From: Mobilicoccus pelagius NBRC 104925
GTDB taxonomy: Bacteria > Actinomycetota > Actinomycetes > Actinomycetales > Dermatophilaceae
Direction: 5' to 3'
DNA length: 55,356 bases
NCBI RefSeq assembly: GCF_000247995.1
Contig: NZ_BAFE01000062.1
Span: 1-55,356 of the forward strand
The position numbers were made by a program, and so were the translations under genes. The notes below the pieces were generated by a model. It had not been told where the DNA came from and ran no database searches. It saw nothing but the letters and a program-made list of their open reading frames with translations. Position 1 is the stretch's first letter, and each line of letters opens with the position of its first letter. This document shows positions 41,543 through 50,253 of this stretch, one piece after another.

Positions 41543-42816
41543 GGCGGTTTCAAGGGGTCCCCGCAACACCTGATGGTTGAGACGGTTGTCAGTAGATCAC
41601 GCAGACGCTCGGCTGGGGTCGCCCAGCCGAGCGTTCTGCGTGGTCGGCCGTTGAGTTGTCGGGCGACGTGTCCAGGTCCTCCGGGCCGTGGACGGACAGG
41701 TCGCTGCCCTTGGGGAAGTACTGCCGCAGTAAGCCGTTGGTGTTCTCGTTGCTGCCTCGCTGCCAGGGCGAGCGCGGGTCGCAGACGTACACCGGCACCC
41801 CGGTCGCGACGCTGAACTGGCAGTGGGCGGCCGTTTCACAGCCCTGGTCCCAGGTCAGCGGCCCCTGCAGGTGCGCCGGCAGGGACCCGATCAGCGGGAT
41901 CAGCACATCGCGGACTTGCTGCCCGGGCCCACGATCGGGTCTCCTTCCCAATGCCCGGCACGGCACGGTCCTCCACCTCGGTGGGCCGGTCGCTGATCAT
42001 GACCATCTCATCGACGAACCGGGGCGTGCGCTGCCCCGGCGGCCGGTGGGGTTCACGCCGGGTACGTCCGGTGCGCAACGCGGCAGCGACCTCCGGTTTC
42101 AGGCCGCCGCAGGCTTGGACGTAGAACGCCTGGTAGATCGTCTCGTGACTCACCCGCATAGCCTCATCGCCAGGGAAGTCGTCGACCAGTACGGCGGCGA
42201 TCTGCGGCGGGGACCACCGCAGGTTCGGTTTGTCCTGGGCGTCGGTCCGCAACCGTCCTGGCGTGGCGAGTTTGGTCGCCTTCGGCCGGGCCCGCGACGC
42301 CGCCCACGCCCGCTGCGCCTCATGCGGCCGGTAGCGGCCATCAGCGCTGCTGCGGGCGTCCAGCTCACGTCCGACCGTGGATGCGGACCGGCCCAGTGTC
42401 CGCCCGATCGCCCGCAGAGAGGCACCTTCACGACGCAGATCGGCGATGCGTTCCCGTTCCGGCAAGGTCAGGAACCGTGGATCGAGGCGGGCCTCGATCG
42501 CGAGGATCGAAGGGCCGGGGTCGGCCAGGGCGACGAAAGTGGCACACCGGGGGTGTGGTCCACCTTGCGCCCATCGGGATAGGTCCGCGACGTGCCGGTC
42601 TTACGGACCCCGTAGTCCCAGTCCCCGCAGGCCGGCCTGCCTGACGCAGCCACCCATGAGCACATTTCTCATTCGCCCCGACCGCCCGCGCAGCCGCGCG
42701 CACGTTCCAGTCATGCTCGTCCACCGCAGCGAAGAACGCCGCCTTCACCTCCACCAACGACACGGTCCTCGCAACTCCTGAACTCCAGGGTGTTGCGAGG
42801 ACCGCTAGAACCCGCC
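41543..42816 (-). mobile_element. Decayed IS30-family insertion sequence
   Basis: A 1274-bp element. Terminal inverted repeats of 28 bp (41543-41570 and 42789-42816) agree at 24 positions. The flanking AAT triplet is duplicated. The interior reads, on the minus strand, as pieces of one IS30 transposase in several frames. The element is shorter than usual for this group, in line with internal deletions in the transposase. It separates the DyP operon from ftsH. Confidence 0.88.
41573..42763 (-). pseudogene. Broken IS30 transposase
   Basis: Pieces in order from GTG 42763: an N-terminal HTH-like part (AAFFAAVDEHDWNVRAAARA); in a second frame DWDYGVRKTGTSRTYPDGRK; in a third frame LPERERIADLRREGASLRAIGRTLGRSASTV through the ISDRP region; then HWEGDPIVGPGSKSA; and finally LTWDQGCE and RGSNENTNGLLRQYFPKG, with a last shift before QLNGRPRRTLGW. 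The three DDE residues (the Asp of HWEGD, the Asp of TWDQG and the Glu of SNENT) are still readable but not in one frame. About 35 residues after KSA and a stretch near the N-terminus are missing. It cannot make active transposase. Confidence 0.85.
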
Positions 42817-42819
42817 AAT

Positions 42820-42842
42820 CCCGGTGGGGGTCTCGTCGTGTG
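42820..42842. terminator. Right half of the split terminator hairpin
   Basis: CCGG, then GGGGG, then CTCGTCGTGTG (42832-42842), the reverse complement of the left arm at 41515-41525. Before insertion this would have been a bidirectional terminator between the DyP operon and the convergent ftsH gene. Confidence 0.75.
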
Positions 42843-42919
42843 TGCGAGTGGGACTCACCCAGGAGGTGTGGTCCGGGCGCCGTCCCGTCCTGGAAGGCGA
42901 CGACCCGAGGGCCGGCGCC

Positions 42920-45136
42920 TCAGTCCGTCGGGCGGGCGGCGTGGGAGCCGCCGGTGTGCTCGTCCCACGGACGCGGGGCGGGTGCGGGGCCGTCGACCTG
43001 CGGGGGGGCCTCGCCGATCGTCGTGGCTTCGCCGGTGTGGACCTCGCCCGTCTGTGGGGCCTCGCCGGAGTCGGGGAACCGCGTCGGCTCGTCGACGCGG
43101 GTGGGGGCGGAGTCGCGCTCCGGAACCTCCGCGCTGCCCTGGATCGGGGAGGCGATCTCCTCGGGGCTCGGACGCTCGATGCCGGCCGCGGCGTACACCT
43201 CGGCCTCGTCGAGGGTCTCCTTCTCGAGCACGGCCGCGGTGATGCGTTCGAGCTTGTCGCGGTGCTCACGCAGCAGACGGACGGCCTCGCGGTAGCACTC
43301 GTCGACGATGCGGCGGACCTCCTCGTCGGCGCGGGCGAGGATGTCCTCGCTGAACCCGGCCGAGCGCGGATCGCCCTCGTTGGGGTAGATCTGCACCGGG
43401 CCGACGCTCTCGCTCATGCCCCACCGGCCCACCATGCTGCGGGCGATGTTCGTGCTCGAATCGAGGTCGGACTCCGCACCCGTCGTGATGACGCCGAAGA
43501 TCAACTCCTCGGCCGCCATGCCACCGAGCGCACCGATGATGCGGCCGCGCAGGTACTCCTCGTCGTAGCCGTACCGGTCGTCGTCCGGCGTCGACAGCGT
43601 GACGCCGAGCGCCCGACCGCGCGGGATGATCGACACCTTGCGCACCGGGTCCGCGCCCGGCTGGAGCATGCCGAGGAGGGCGTGACCGGCCTCGTGGTAC
43701 GCCGTGCGACGACGCTCCTCCGGCGGCATGACGACGTTGCGCGCCGCACCGAGCTGCACCTTCTCGAGCGCCTCGGAGAGGAAGGGCTGCGTCACGTCGT
43801 CCGCGCCCTGACGCGCGGCGGCGAGCGCGGCCTCGTTGACGAGGTTCGCGAGCTCCGCACCCGTCATGCCCGGCGTCGCCTTGGCGATCGCCGTGAGGTC
43901 GACGTCCTTGCCGAGCGGCACGCCGCGGGTGTGGACCTGGAGGATCTGCTCACGCCCCTTGGCGTCCGGCGCGTGCACCTGGATCGTGCGGTCGAACCGG
44001 CCCGGACGCAGCAGCGCCGGGTCGAGGACGTCGGCGCGGTTCGTCGCGGCGAGGACGACGACGCCCTCGCTGCCGGAGAATCCGTCCATCTCCGTGAGGA
44101 TCTGGTTGAGCGTCTGCTCCCGCTCGTCGTGCCCACCCATCGCGCGCGACCCGCCGCGTGCGCGGCCGATCGTGTCGATCTCGTCGATGAAGATGATCGA
44201 CGGGGCGACCTTGCGGGCCTCCTCGAACAGCTCGCGCACCCGCTGGGCACCGACGCCGACGATCATCTCGATGAACTCCGACGCGCTCGCGGAGAAGAAC
44301 GGCACCTCGGCCTCACCGGCCGTGGCACGTGCGAGGAGCGTCTTACCGGTACCGGGCTGCCCGGCGAGCAGCACGCCCTTGGGCGCGCGAGCGCCGAGGC
44401 GGCGGTACTTGTCGGGGTTCTTGAGGAAGTCGACGATCTCGTAGATCTCGTTCTCGACCTCGTCGATGCCCGCGACGTCGTCGAACGTCACCCGCACCGA
44501 CTCCGGATCGACCGGGGCCTTCTTCTTGTTGCCGCCCATGAGGCCGCCCGTCATCATCGACCGGCTCTTGCGGAGCACGAGGATCCACAGGCCGACGATG
44601 AGGAGGATCGGTCCGAACGAGATGAGCAGCGTCCAGAAGACGCTCGCCTCCTCGGCCACGGGCTTGGCACTGATCGTCGCGTTGCTCGCCTTGAGCATCG
44701 CGTCGATGTCGTCCTTGGCCCACGTGGGCCGTTCCGTCGTGAACGTCTTGTACGTGACGCCCTGCTCACCGGGATACGCCGCGTCGGCCCGGAGCGTGCC
44801 GTTGAAGGAGTCGCCCTTGCTCTGGACCTTCTCGACGTTCTTCGCCTGGAGCTGCTTGGTGAACTCGGTGTACGTGATCTCCCGCGGCGCGTTCGCGGCG
44901 TTCTGCATCTGCATCACGCCGAAGAGGAGCAGCCAGAGGAGGCCCATGACGAGCGCGAGCCACTTCCAGTTCGTGCCCTTCTTGGGGTCGCCCCCCTCCG
45001 GCATGCCCTCGGTGCGCCACGGCTTGGGCGCGGGCGAGTCGTCGCGGGTTCCGCGGCCGTCCTGACGCCGGGAGGCGCGCGGAGGCCCGTCGTCGCGACG
45101 ACCGGGGTCGGTGGGGGGTGTGACCGAAGCTGGCAT
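42920..45136 (-). CDS. ftsH: FtsH-type membrane AAA+ zinc metalloprotease (second actinobacterial clade)
   Basis: 738 residues: a 55-residue cytoplasmic tail, TM1 (about 58-76), a periplasmic domain (77-165), TM2 (166-188), an AAA+ module and the M41 protease. Walker A is GQPGTGKT (259-266), Walker B IIFIDE (314-319), [27 protein letters not shown] (481-485) binds zinc. The pore loop reads EMIVGVG, with Ile where housekeeping FtsH has Phe. It degrades membrane and regulatory proteins using ATP. ATG 45136 has GAAGGACG upstream. The usual neighbours hpt, tilS and folE are absent, and the sequence fits the second actinobacterial paralogue, so another FtsH is probably elsewhere. Confidence 0.92.
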   Translation of the reverse strand: MPASVTPPTDPGRRDDGPPRASRRQDGRGTRDDSPAPKPWRTEGMPEGGDPKKGTNWKWLALVMGLLWLLLFGVMQMQNAANAPREITYTEFTKQLQAKNVEKVQSKGDSFNGTLRADAAYPGEQGVTYKTFTTERPTWAKDDIDAMLKASNATISAKPVAEEASVFWTLLISFGPILLIVGLWILVLRKSRSMMTGGLMGGNKKKAPVDPESVRVTFDDVAGIDEVENEIYEIVDFLKNPDKYRRLGARAPKGVLLAGQPGTGKTLLARATAGEAEVPFFSASASEFIEMIVGVGAQRVRELFEEARKVAPSIIFIDEIDTIGRARGGSRAMGGHDEREQTLNQILTEMDGFSGSEGVVVLAATNRADVLDPALLRPGRFDRTIQVHAPDAKGREQILQVHTRGVPLGKDVDLTAIAKATPGMTGAELANLVNEAALAAARQGADDVTQPFLSEALEKVQLGAARNVVMPPEERRRTAYHEAGHALLGMLQPGADPVRKVSIIPRGRALGVTLSTPDDDRYGYDEEYLRGRIIGALGGMAAEELIFGVITTGAESDLDSSTNIARSMVGRWGMSESVGPVQIYPNEGDPRSAGFSEDILARADEEVRRIVDECYREAVRLLREHRDKLERITAAVLEKETLDEAEVYAAAGIERPSPEEIASPIQGSAEVPERDSAPTRVDEPTRFPDSGEAPQTGEVHTGEATTIGEAPPQVDGPAPAPRPWDEHTGGSHAARPTD

Positions 45137-45183
45137 GAACGTCCTTCGTCCGATGGGGCGCGAGTCGCGCCCGTCTCGCGGTG

Positions 45184-46509
45184 TCAACGCGCGGGAGCGG
45201 CAGATCTTTCCCTGTTCGTGTCCTCAGTGTGCCGCCGCGCCTCGACGCGGTCGACCCGGCGTCCGTCGAGCTCGAGGACGCGGAGCGTGAGCGGCCCCCA
45301 CTCGACCTCGTCGCCGACCTCCGGCAGCCGGCCGAGCAGATGCATGATGAGCCCGCCGAGGGTGTCGAACGGCCCCTCCGGCAGCTCGAGGCCGAGGATC
45401 TTCGTCGTCTCGGCCCGCCCGAGCAGACCGGAGACCTCCCGGCGGCCCGGGCGCACGACCCGCACCGGCTCGTCGGTGTGGTCGTACTCGTCCTCGATCT
45501 CGCCGACGAACTCCTCCATGACGTCCTCGAGGGTGACGATGCCGTCGGTGCCGCCGTACTCGTCGACGACGAGCGCGAGGTGGCTGCGGGTCTCCCGCAT
45601 CTGCGCGAACGCCGCGAAGAGGGGCTTGCTGCCGGGGAGGACGAGGATCTCGCGGACGAGGTCGCCGACCCGCAGGGCGTCGCCGACGATCGTCTTCGAC
45701 TCGTCGACGAGCAGGTCGCGGATGTGGAGGAACCCGAGGATGTCGTCGACGCCCTTGCCGGTGACGGGGTACCGCGACCGTTCGAGGGACTGGACGGCCT
45801 CGCGGGCGTCGGCGACGGGCATCTCGGCCTCGAGGAAGTCGACCTCGGTGCGCGGCGTCATGATCTCCGAGACGGTGCGCTCCCCCGCGGCGAGGATGTC
45901 GACGACCATGCCGCGCTCGTCCTCGCCGAGGTCCTCCTGCTCCGCGACGATCGAGCGCAGCTCCGCGGCGTCCATCGACTCCTTCTGCTCCTCGGGGTCG
46001 CGGCCGAGGAGTCGCATGACGACGTTCGTCGAGAGACCGAGGAACCAGATGACCGGGCGGAGGAAGCGGGCGATCGCGTCGAGCGGCCGGGCGACGACCA
46101 GCGCGAACGCCTCGGCGCTCTGCATCGCCAGCCGCTTGGGCACGAGTTCGCCGAGCACGAGGGAGAGATAGGAGATGAACAGGGTGACGACGACGAACGC
46201 CACCGTCGAGGCCGCACCCGCCGGAACCCCCCAACCGGCGAGGACCGGAACGACGTAGGGCGCGATCGTCGCGGCACCGAACGACGCGGAGAAGAAGCCC
46301 GCGAGGGTGACGCCCACCTGCACGGCGGAGAGGAACCGGTTGCTGTCCTGCGTGAGCCGCTGGACGACGACACCGGCACCACCCCGGTCGGCGAGCGCGT
46401 TGATCTGGCTCTCCCGCAACGAGACCAGTGCGATCTCGGAGGCCGAGAACACCCCTCCGAGGAGGATGAACACGAGCACGAGCGCCACGTTGACGAGGAG
46501 ACCTTCCAC
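45184..46509 (-). CDS. CNNM/HlyC-CorC family membrane protein
   Basis: 441 residues. The DUF21/CNNM membrane domain (about 1-200) has helices LLVNVALVLVFILLGGVFSASE, VGVTLAGFFSASFGAATIAPYVV and STVAFVVVTLFISYLSLVLGELVPKR. A CBS-pair follows (about 215-340, IMTPRTEVDFLE and DEYGGTDGIVTLEDVMEE), then a CorC/HlyC domain (350-425). Family knowledge: Mg/Co transport or ion homeostasis, not a hemolysin. The start is GTG 46509, although GGAGG is only 1 base upstream, an awkward spacing. The stop lies 47 bases before ftsH on the same strand, so they may be co-transcribed; both concern membrane integrity. Confidence 0.88.
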   Translation of the reverse strand: MEGLLVNVALVLVFILLGGVFSASEIALVSLRESQINALADRGGAGVVVQRLTQDSNRFLSAVQVGVTLAGFFSASFGAATIAPYVVPVLAGWGVPAGAASTVAFVVVTLFISYLSLVLGELVPKRLAMQSAEAFALVVARPLDAIARFLRPVIWFLGLSTNVVMRLLGRDPEEQKESMDAAELRSIVAEQEDLGEDERGMVVDILAAGERTVSEIMTPRTEVDFLEAEMPVADAREAVQSLERSRYPVTGKGVDDILGFLHIRDLLVDESKTIVGDALRVGDLVREILVLPGSKPLFAAFAQMRETRSHLALVVDEYGGTDGIVTLEDVMEEFVGEIEDEYDHTDEPVRVVRPGRREVSGLLGRAETTKILGLELPEGPFDTLGGLIMHLLGRLPEVGDEVEWGPLTLRVLELDGRRVDRVEARRHTEDTNRERSAAPAR

Positions 46510-46580
46510 GCCTCCATTGTGCGGGAGTCACCTGCGGGCCGATCGCTCCGCCCACCCCGGTGCGCCCGCGGGCCGCCGCG

Positions 46581-46610
46581 GGAGGTCGCGAAAGGTCGCA
46601 GGAGGTCACG
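46581..46610. repeat. Three 10-bp direct repeats
   Basis: GGAGGTCGCG, AAAGGTCGCA and GGAGGTCACG stand in tandem at one helical turn each, 70-100 bases upstream of the CNNM gene start. This could be a binding array or chance. Confidence 0.4.
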
Positions 46611-46730
46611 CGACGCGGGAGCCGCCGACACCGGAGCCGACACCCGACGTCGACCCGCCGGGGATCCGGGCGGCCGGTCGCCCCGAGGGCGGTGACGGGA
46701 GCCGCGCAGGCCCCCGGTCACCGCGTCTCG

Positions 46731-48314
46731 TCAGTCGAGCGAGGCGGGCGGGGCGGGCGCGCCCTGCGGCGGAGCGACGCGCGGGAAATGACGTGCTCCG
46801 GCCGTGCCGGACCGCCCACGTGCCGCGGCACCCGCCGCACCGGCGGAGGCGCCGGTGCCCGACGCGGCGGACGTCGCCGTGTGGCGGGCGGGGGCCGGAT
46901 CCCAGCCGTCGTCGACGGCACGACGCTGGACGAGGATCGCCGCGACGAGGATCACCACGCCGACGAGGGCGAGGATCGCGGCACCGGCGAGGCCGCCCGC
47001 GCGGGCGCCGACGCCGAGGAGGAGGCCGAACCACCCGAAGTCGGTGTCGCCGAACGTCGTGTTGGCGCCGCCGAAGTCGCCCATGACGAGCATGAGCAGC
47101 GAGGGGAGGAACGTGATGAGGAGGCCGTTGACGAACGCGCCGGCGACCGCGCCGCGGCGGCCGCCCGTCGCGTTGCCGTAGACGCCGGCGGCGCCGCCGG
47201 TGAAGAAGTGCGGCACGAGCCCGGGGAGGATGAGCGCGAGACCGAACACCGGGCCGAGCCACACACCGAGGAGGAACAGACCGGTGAGGCCGCCGACGAA
47301 GCTCGACAGGAACCCGATGAGCACGGCGTTCTGCGCATAGGGGAAGACGATCGGGGCGTCGAGGGCGGGGACGGCACCGGGCACGACCTTCTCGGCGATG
47401 CCCTGGAACGCGGGCACGAGCTCACCGAGGATCGTGCGCACGCCGAAGAGGATGACTGCGACGGAGATGCCGAACTGCAGGCCCTGCGTCACCGACTGCA
47501 TGAGGTAGTTGCCGACGCCGGTGGCGCCGTCCGGGTAGGCGGCGTACGCCGCCTCCCGACCGGAGCGGAGGAGGAACGCCGTCGCGACGACGAGGTACAT
47601 GACGACCATCGACAGGGCCGTCGCGACCATCGAGTCGCGGAGGAACCGGAGGCTCTCGGGGACCTTGACGTCCTCGGTCGACGGGCTCGTGCCGTGGGGG
47701 TCGACGAGGCGGCCCGTCGCACCGGCCGCGACGTACCCCGCCGTGCCGAAGTGGCCGATCGCGATGGAGTCGTCACCGGTGATCTTGCGGGTCCACGGAT
47801 GCGCGAGGGCGGGCAGCGACACCATGAGCACGCCGAGCAGCACCGCGCCGAGGCCGACGGTGACGGCCGAGTTCATGCCCGCCGACATCATGACGACGGT
47901 GATGAGCGTCGCCATGAACAGCAGGTGGTGGCCGGTGAGGAACACGTACCGCAGCGGCGTGAACCGCGCGAGGACGAGCGCGACGACGAAGCCGAGGATC
48001 ATGAGCCACGACACCTGCGCGCCGAACCGCTCCTGGACGATGCCGACGATCGCCTCGTTCGTCGGGACGACGCCGTGCGCGCCGAGGGCGCCCTGGATCA
48101 TCACGCCGAGGGGTTCGAGGGAGGCGACGACGAGGCCGGCGCCCGCGCCGATGAGGAGGAACCCGAGGACGGCCTTGATCGCACTGCCGAGGACCTGCGA
48201 ACCGGGGCGGTGCAGCGCCAGGAGACCGACGGCCGTGATCATGCCGACGAGATAGGCGGGCACCGACAGGACCTCGTTGACGAGGAACTGTGCGACGGAG
48301 ACGAGGGGATTCAT
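46731..48314 (-). CDS. Ascorbate-type PTS transporter subunit IIC (UlaA-like)
   Basis: 527-residue membrane permease of the PTS ascorbate/galactitol superfamily (UlaA/SgaT). It has about 11 helices and conserved stretches ILGFVVALVLARFTPLRYVFLTGHH near 90-114, MSAGMNSAVTVGLGAVLLGV, and FPYAQNAVLIGFLSSFVGG in the middle. It carries sugar acid across the membrane while the IIA-IIB protein phosphorylates it. The last 50 residues are Ala/Pro-rich and extra compared with the usual 460. ATG 48314 has CAGGAG 7 bases upstream and lies 16 bases after the IIA-IIB gene, so one operon. The substrate may be ascorbate or a related compound; no catabolic genes adjoin. Confidence 0.88.
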   Translation of the reverse strand: MNPLVSVAQFLVNEVLSVPAYLVGMITAVGLLALHRPGSQVLGSAIKAVLGFLLIGAGAGLVVASLEPLGVMIQGALGAHGVVPTNEAIVGIVQERFGAQVSWLMILGFVVALVLARFTPLRYVFLTGHHLLFMATLITVVMMSAGMNSAVTVGLGAVLLGVLMVSLPALAHPWTRKITGDDSIAIGHFGTAGYVAAGATGRLVDPHGTSPSTEDVKVPESLRFLRDSMVATALSMVVMYLVVATAFLLRSGREAAYAAYPDGATGVGNYLMQSVTQGLQFGISVAVILFGVRTILGELVPAFQGIAEKVVPGAVPALDAPIVFPYAQNAVLIGFLSSFVGGLTGLFLLGVWLGPVFGLALILPGLVPHFFTGGAAGVYGNATGGRRGAVAGAFVNGLLITFLPSLLMLVMGDFGGANTTFGDTDFGWFGLLLGVGARAGGLAGAAILALVGVVILVAAILVQRRAVDDGWDPAPARHTATSAASGTGASAGAAGAAARGRSGTAGARHFPRVAPPQGAPAPPASLD

Positions 48315-48330
48315 CGGAAGGCTCCTGGAG

Positions 48331-49248
48331 TCAGACCGCGTAGACGCGGCGGAGGGCGGCGTCGACCTGGGCGCGTGAGGTGAAGTCGTCGACCACCTCG
48401 ACGGGGACGCCGACGTCGCCGAGGGCCTCGGCGATCGCGCCGGAGGTGAGGAGGACGTCGGCCTCCCCCGCCCGGCCGCGGGCGGAGATCGTGTCCGACG
48501 CCTCGACGCGCACGAACGGACCCCAACCCCACGCGTCGAGCACCTGCTCCAGCGTGTTCTTGAGGAAGAGGCTCGTGCCGAGCCCGTTGCCGCACACGGT
48601 GAGGATGAAACCCTTGCTCGGGACGGTCTCCTCGTCGTCGCCCTCGGTCGGCGTGGACGTGGCCGCGGACGTCGCGGTCGAGGGCGTGGCGGCAGAGACG
48701 GCGGCGGGGGTGGTCGGCGCGCGATCCGCGCCACCGGCCGCCCCATCCGAGGCGACGACGGGAGCGCCCGAGGTGGCCGGGGCACCGGTGGCGGAGGCGG
48801 GGTCGTCGCCGAGGGCCGCGCAGAGCTCCTCGGGCGTGCGGGCCTCGTCGAGTCGGCGGCGGCGGGCCGGGTCGCCGAGGAGGCGCGCGAGGGTGGCGAG
48901 CGCGTCCTGGTGGGCGTCGGCGTCGACCGCGGCGAGCGCGAGGACGAGGGTCACGGGGTCGTTCGTCTCGTGCCCGAACGCGCCGGGGTGGGCGAGGCGC
49001 ACGAGGCTCATCCCCGTGCGGGTGACGGAGTCGTCGGGGCGGGAGTGCGCGAACGCGAATCCGGGGGCGACGACGATGTACGGGCCGTGCTCCTCGACGT
49101 TCGCGATCATCGCGCGGGTGTAGGAGTCGCCCGCGACGCCGGCGCGGACGAGGAGGTCACCGGCGGCGCGGATCGCGTCGTCGCGGTCGTGTGCGTCGAC
49201 GTCGACGCGGACGCTGCCGGGGTCGACGAGGTCGACGAGTGAGGTCAT
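48331..49248 (-). CDS. Fused PTS IIA-IIB component (UlaC-UlaB-like)
   Basis: 305 residues. The IIA domain (about 1-150) has its phospho-His in GFAFAHSRPDDS near 63-74. An Ala/Thr/Pro-rich linker (about 150-210) follows. The IIB domain (about 213-303) has the phospho-Cys in LTVCGNGLGTSLFLKNTLEQ near 216-235. In the chain, HPr phosphorylates IIA, IIA passes phosphate to IIB, and IIB to the incoming sugar acid. IIA and IIB are separate proteins in E. coli Ula, so this is a fusion. ATG 49248; AGAAGGG lies about 8 bases upstream. It is the first gene of the two-gene PTS operon. No local regulator was seen. Confidence 0.88.
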   Translation of the reverse strand: MTSLVDLVDPGSVRVDVDAHDRDDAIRAAGDLLVRAGVAGDSYTRAMIANVEEHGPYIVVAPGFAFAHSRPDDSVTRTGMSLVRLAHPGAFGHETNDPVTLVLALAAVDADAHQDALATLARLLGDPARRRRLDEARTPEELCAALGDDPASATGAPATSGAPVVASDGAAGGADRAPTTPAAVSAATPSTATSAATSTPTEGDDEETVPSKGFILTVCGNGLGTSLFLKNTLEQVLDAWGWGPFVRVEASDTISARGRAGEADVLLTSGAIAEALGDVGVPVEVVDDFTSRAQVDAALRRVYAV

Positions 49249-49323
49249 GGCCCAACCCTTCTGAGGTCTCGCGGGGGGACGTCGTTCACCCTATGCCCGT
49301 CGGCCGCCGCGCCCGCCGGGTCC

Positions 49324-50148
49324 TCAGCGCGTGGCGAGTGCCTCGACGAGGGCGGGCAGCGCGGTCGCGGCGGTGGCGCGCCACACGTGGTCGACGCCCT
49401 CCGACAGCTCGGTGTCGGCGGGGTTGATCTCGACGACGGGGACGCCGTGGCCACGGGCGATGTCGGGTAGCGACGCGAAGGGGTACACGATGCCGGACGT
49501 GCCGACGACGAGGACGAGGTCGGTCTCGAGACAGGCGTCGACGGCGGCGTCGAACGCCCCCTCGGGGAGCATCTCGCCGAACCACACGACGCCGGGTCGT
49601 ACGTACTCGCCGCACTCCTCGCACAGCGGCGGCTCGAGGCGCTGCACGGGCTCGGCGGGGATGTCGACCTCGCCGGTGTAGGGGGCGTCGCACATCGAGC
49701 ACCGCACGGCGAAGAGGCTGCCGTGGACGTGGGCGAGGACGTCGCTGCCCGCCCGCTCGTGGAGGTCGTCGATGTTCTGGGTGGCGATGACGACTTCGGC
49801 GTCGCCCGCCGCGGCCCACTGCGCGAGGGCGCGGTGCCCGGCGTTCGGGTCGACGCCGCGGGCGAGGCCCATGCGCCACGCGTACCAGGCCCACACGAGC
49901 TCGGGGTCCTCGTCCCACCCCTTCGGGGAGGCGAGGGCGATCGGGTCGAACTCCTCCCACAGGCTCCCCTCGGCGCCGCGGAAGGTGGGGACGCCGCTCT
50001 CGGCCGACATGCCCGCCCCCGTAAGCACCGTGACCCGCCGGGCCGCGCGGGCGAGGTCGAGGATCTCCGGCGGCACGACCGGGTCCGTCGCCGCCTGCGA
50101 GGAGGTGTCGGAGGGGTGCTGATCGGCGGTGCGGGGCTCGGACGTCAT
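49324..50148 (-). CDS. SIR2-family NAD-dependent protein deacylase (CobB-like)
   Basis: 274-residue sirtuin. NAD-binding GAGMSAESGVPTFRG lies near 44-58, TQNIDDLH near 121-128, catalytic His in HVHGS, and zinc Cys pairs in RCSMC and CEEC. The sequence Y-A-W-R (in VWAWYAWRMG) matches the YxxR motif of SIRT5/CobB, which favours succinyl- or malonyl-lysine removal. It uses NAD to remove acyl groups in the cytoplasm. ATG 50148 is chosen; ATG 50169 would add seven residues. No ribosome site is seen. -35 TTGACC lies at 50180-50175, but the -10 is ambiguous, and TCATGA repeats overlap the start. Confidence 0.9.
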   Translation of the reverse strand: MTSEPRTADQHPSDTSSQAATDPVVPPEILDLARAARRVTVLTGAGMSAESGVPTFRGAEGSLWEEFDPIALASPKGWDEDPELVWAWYAWRMGLARGVDPNAGHRALAQWAAAGDAEVVIATQNIDDLHERAGSDVLAHVHGSLFAVRCSMCDAPYTGEVDIPAEPVQRLEPPLCEECGEYVRPGVVWFGEMLPEGAFDAAVDACLETDLVLVVGTSGIVYPFASLPDIARGHGVPVVEINPADTELSEGVDHVWRATAATALPALVEALATR

Positions 50149-50170
50149 GAAAACATCATGAACGCTCATG
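50145..50170. repeat. Helically phased TCATGA repeats at the sirtuin start
   Basis: TCATGA at 50145-50150 and 50156-50161, and TCATG at 50166-50170: copies 11 and 10 bases apart, that is, on one face of the helix. They cover the likely promoter and start codon. A regulatory role is a guess. Confidence 0.4.
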
Positions 50171-50253
50171 GGCGGGTCAAGAATCCCCCAGGCCTCGGTA
50201 TGGACCTCCGTCCAGGACGACCGCCCGCCGACGAGGGCCCCTAGCGTCTGGGC

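Noticed and set aside
42824-46171. A 1115-codon open frame on the plus strand
   Set aside because: It lies opposite ftsH and the CNNM gene, is Arg/Asp/Glu/Val-rich with no motif, and is an artefact of high GC at third positions.
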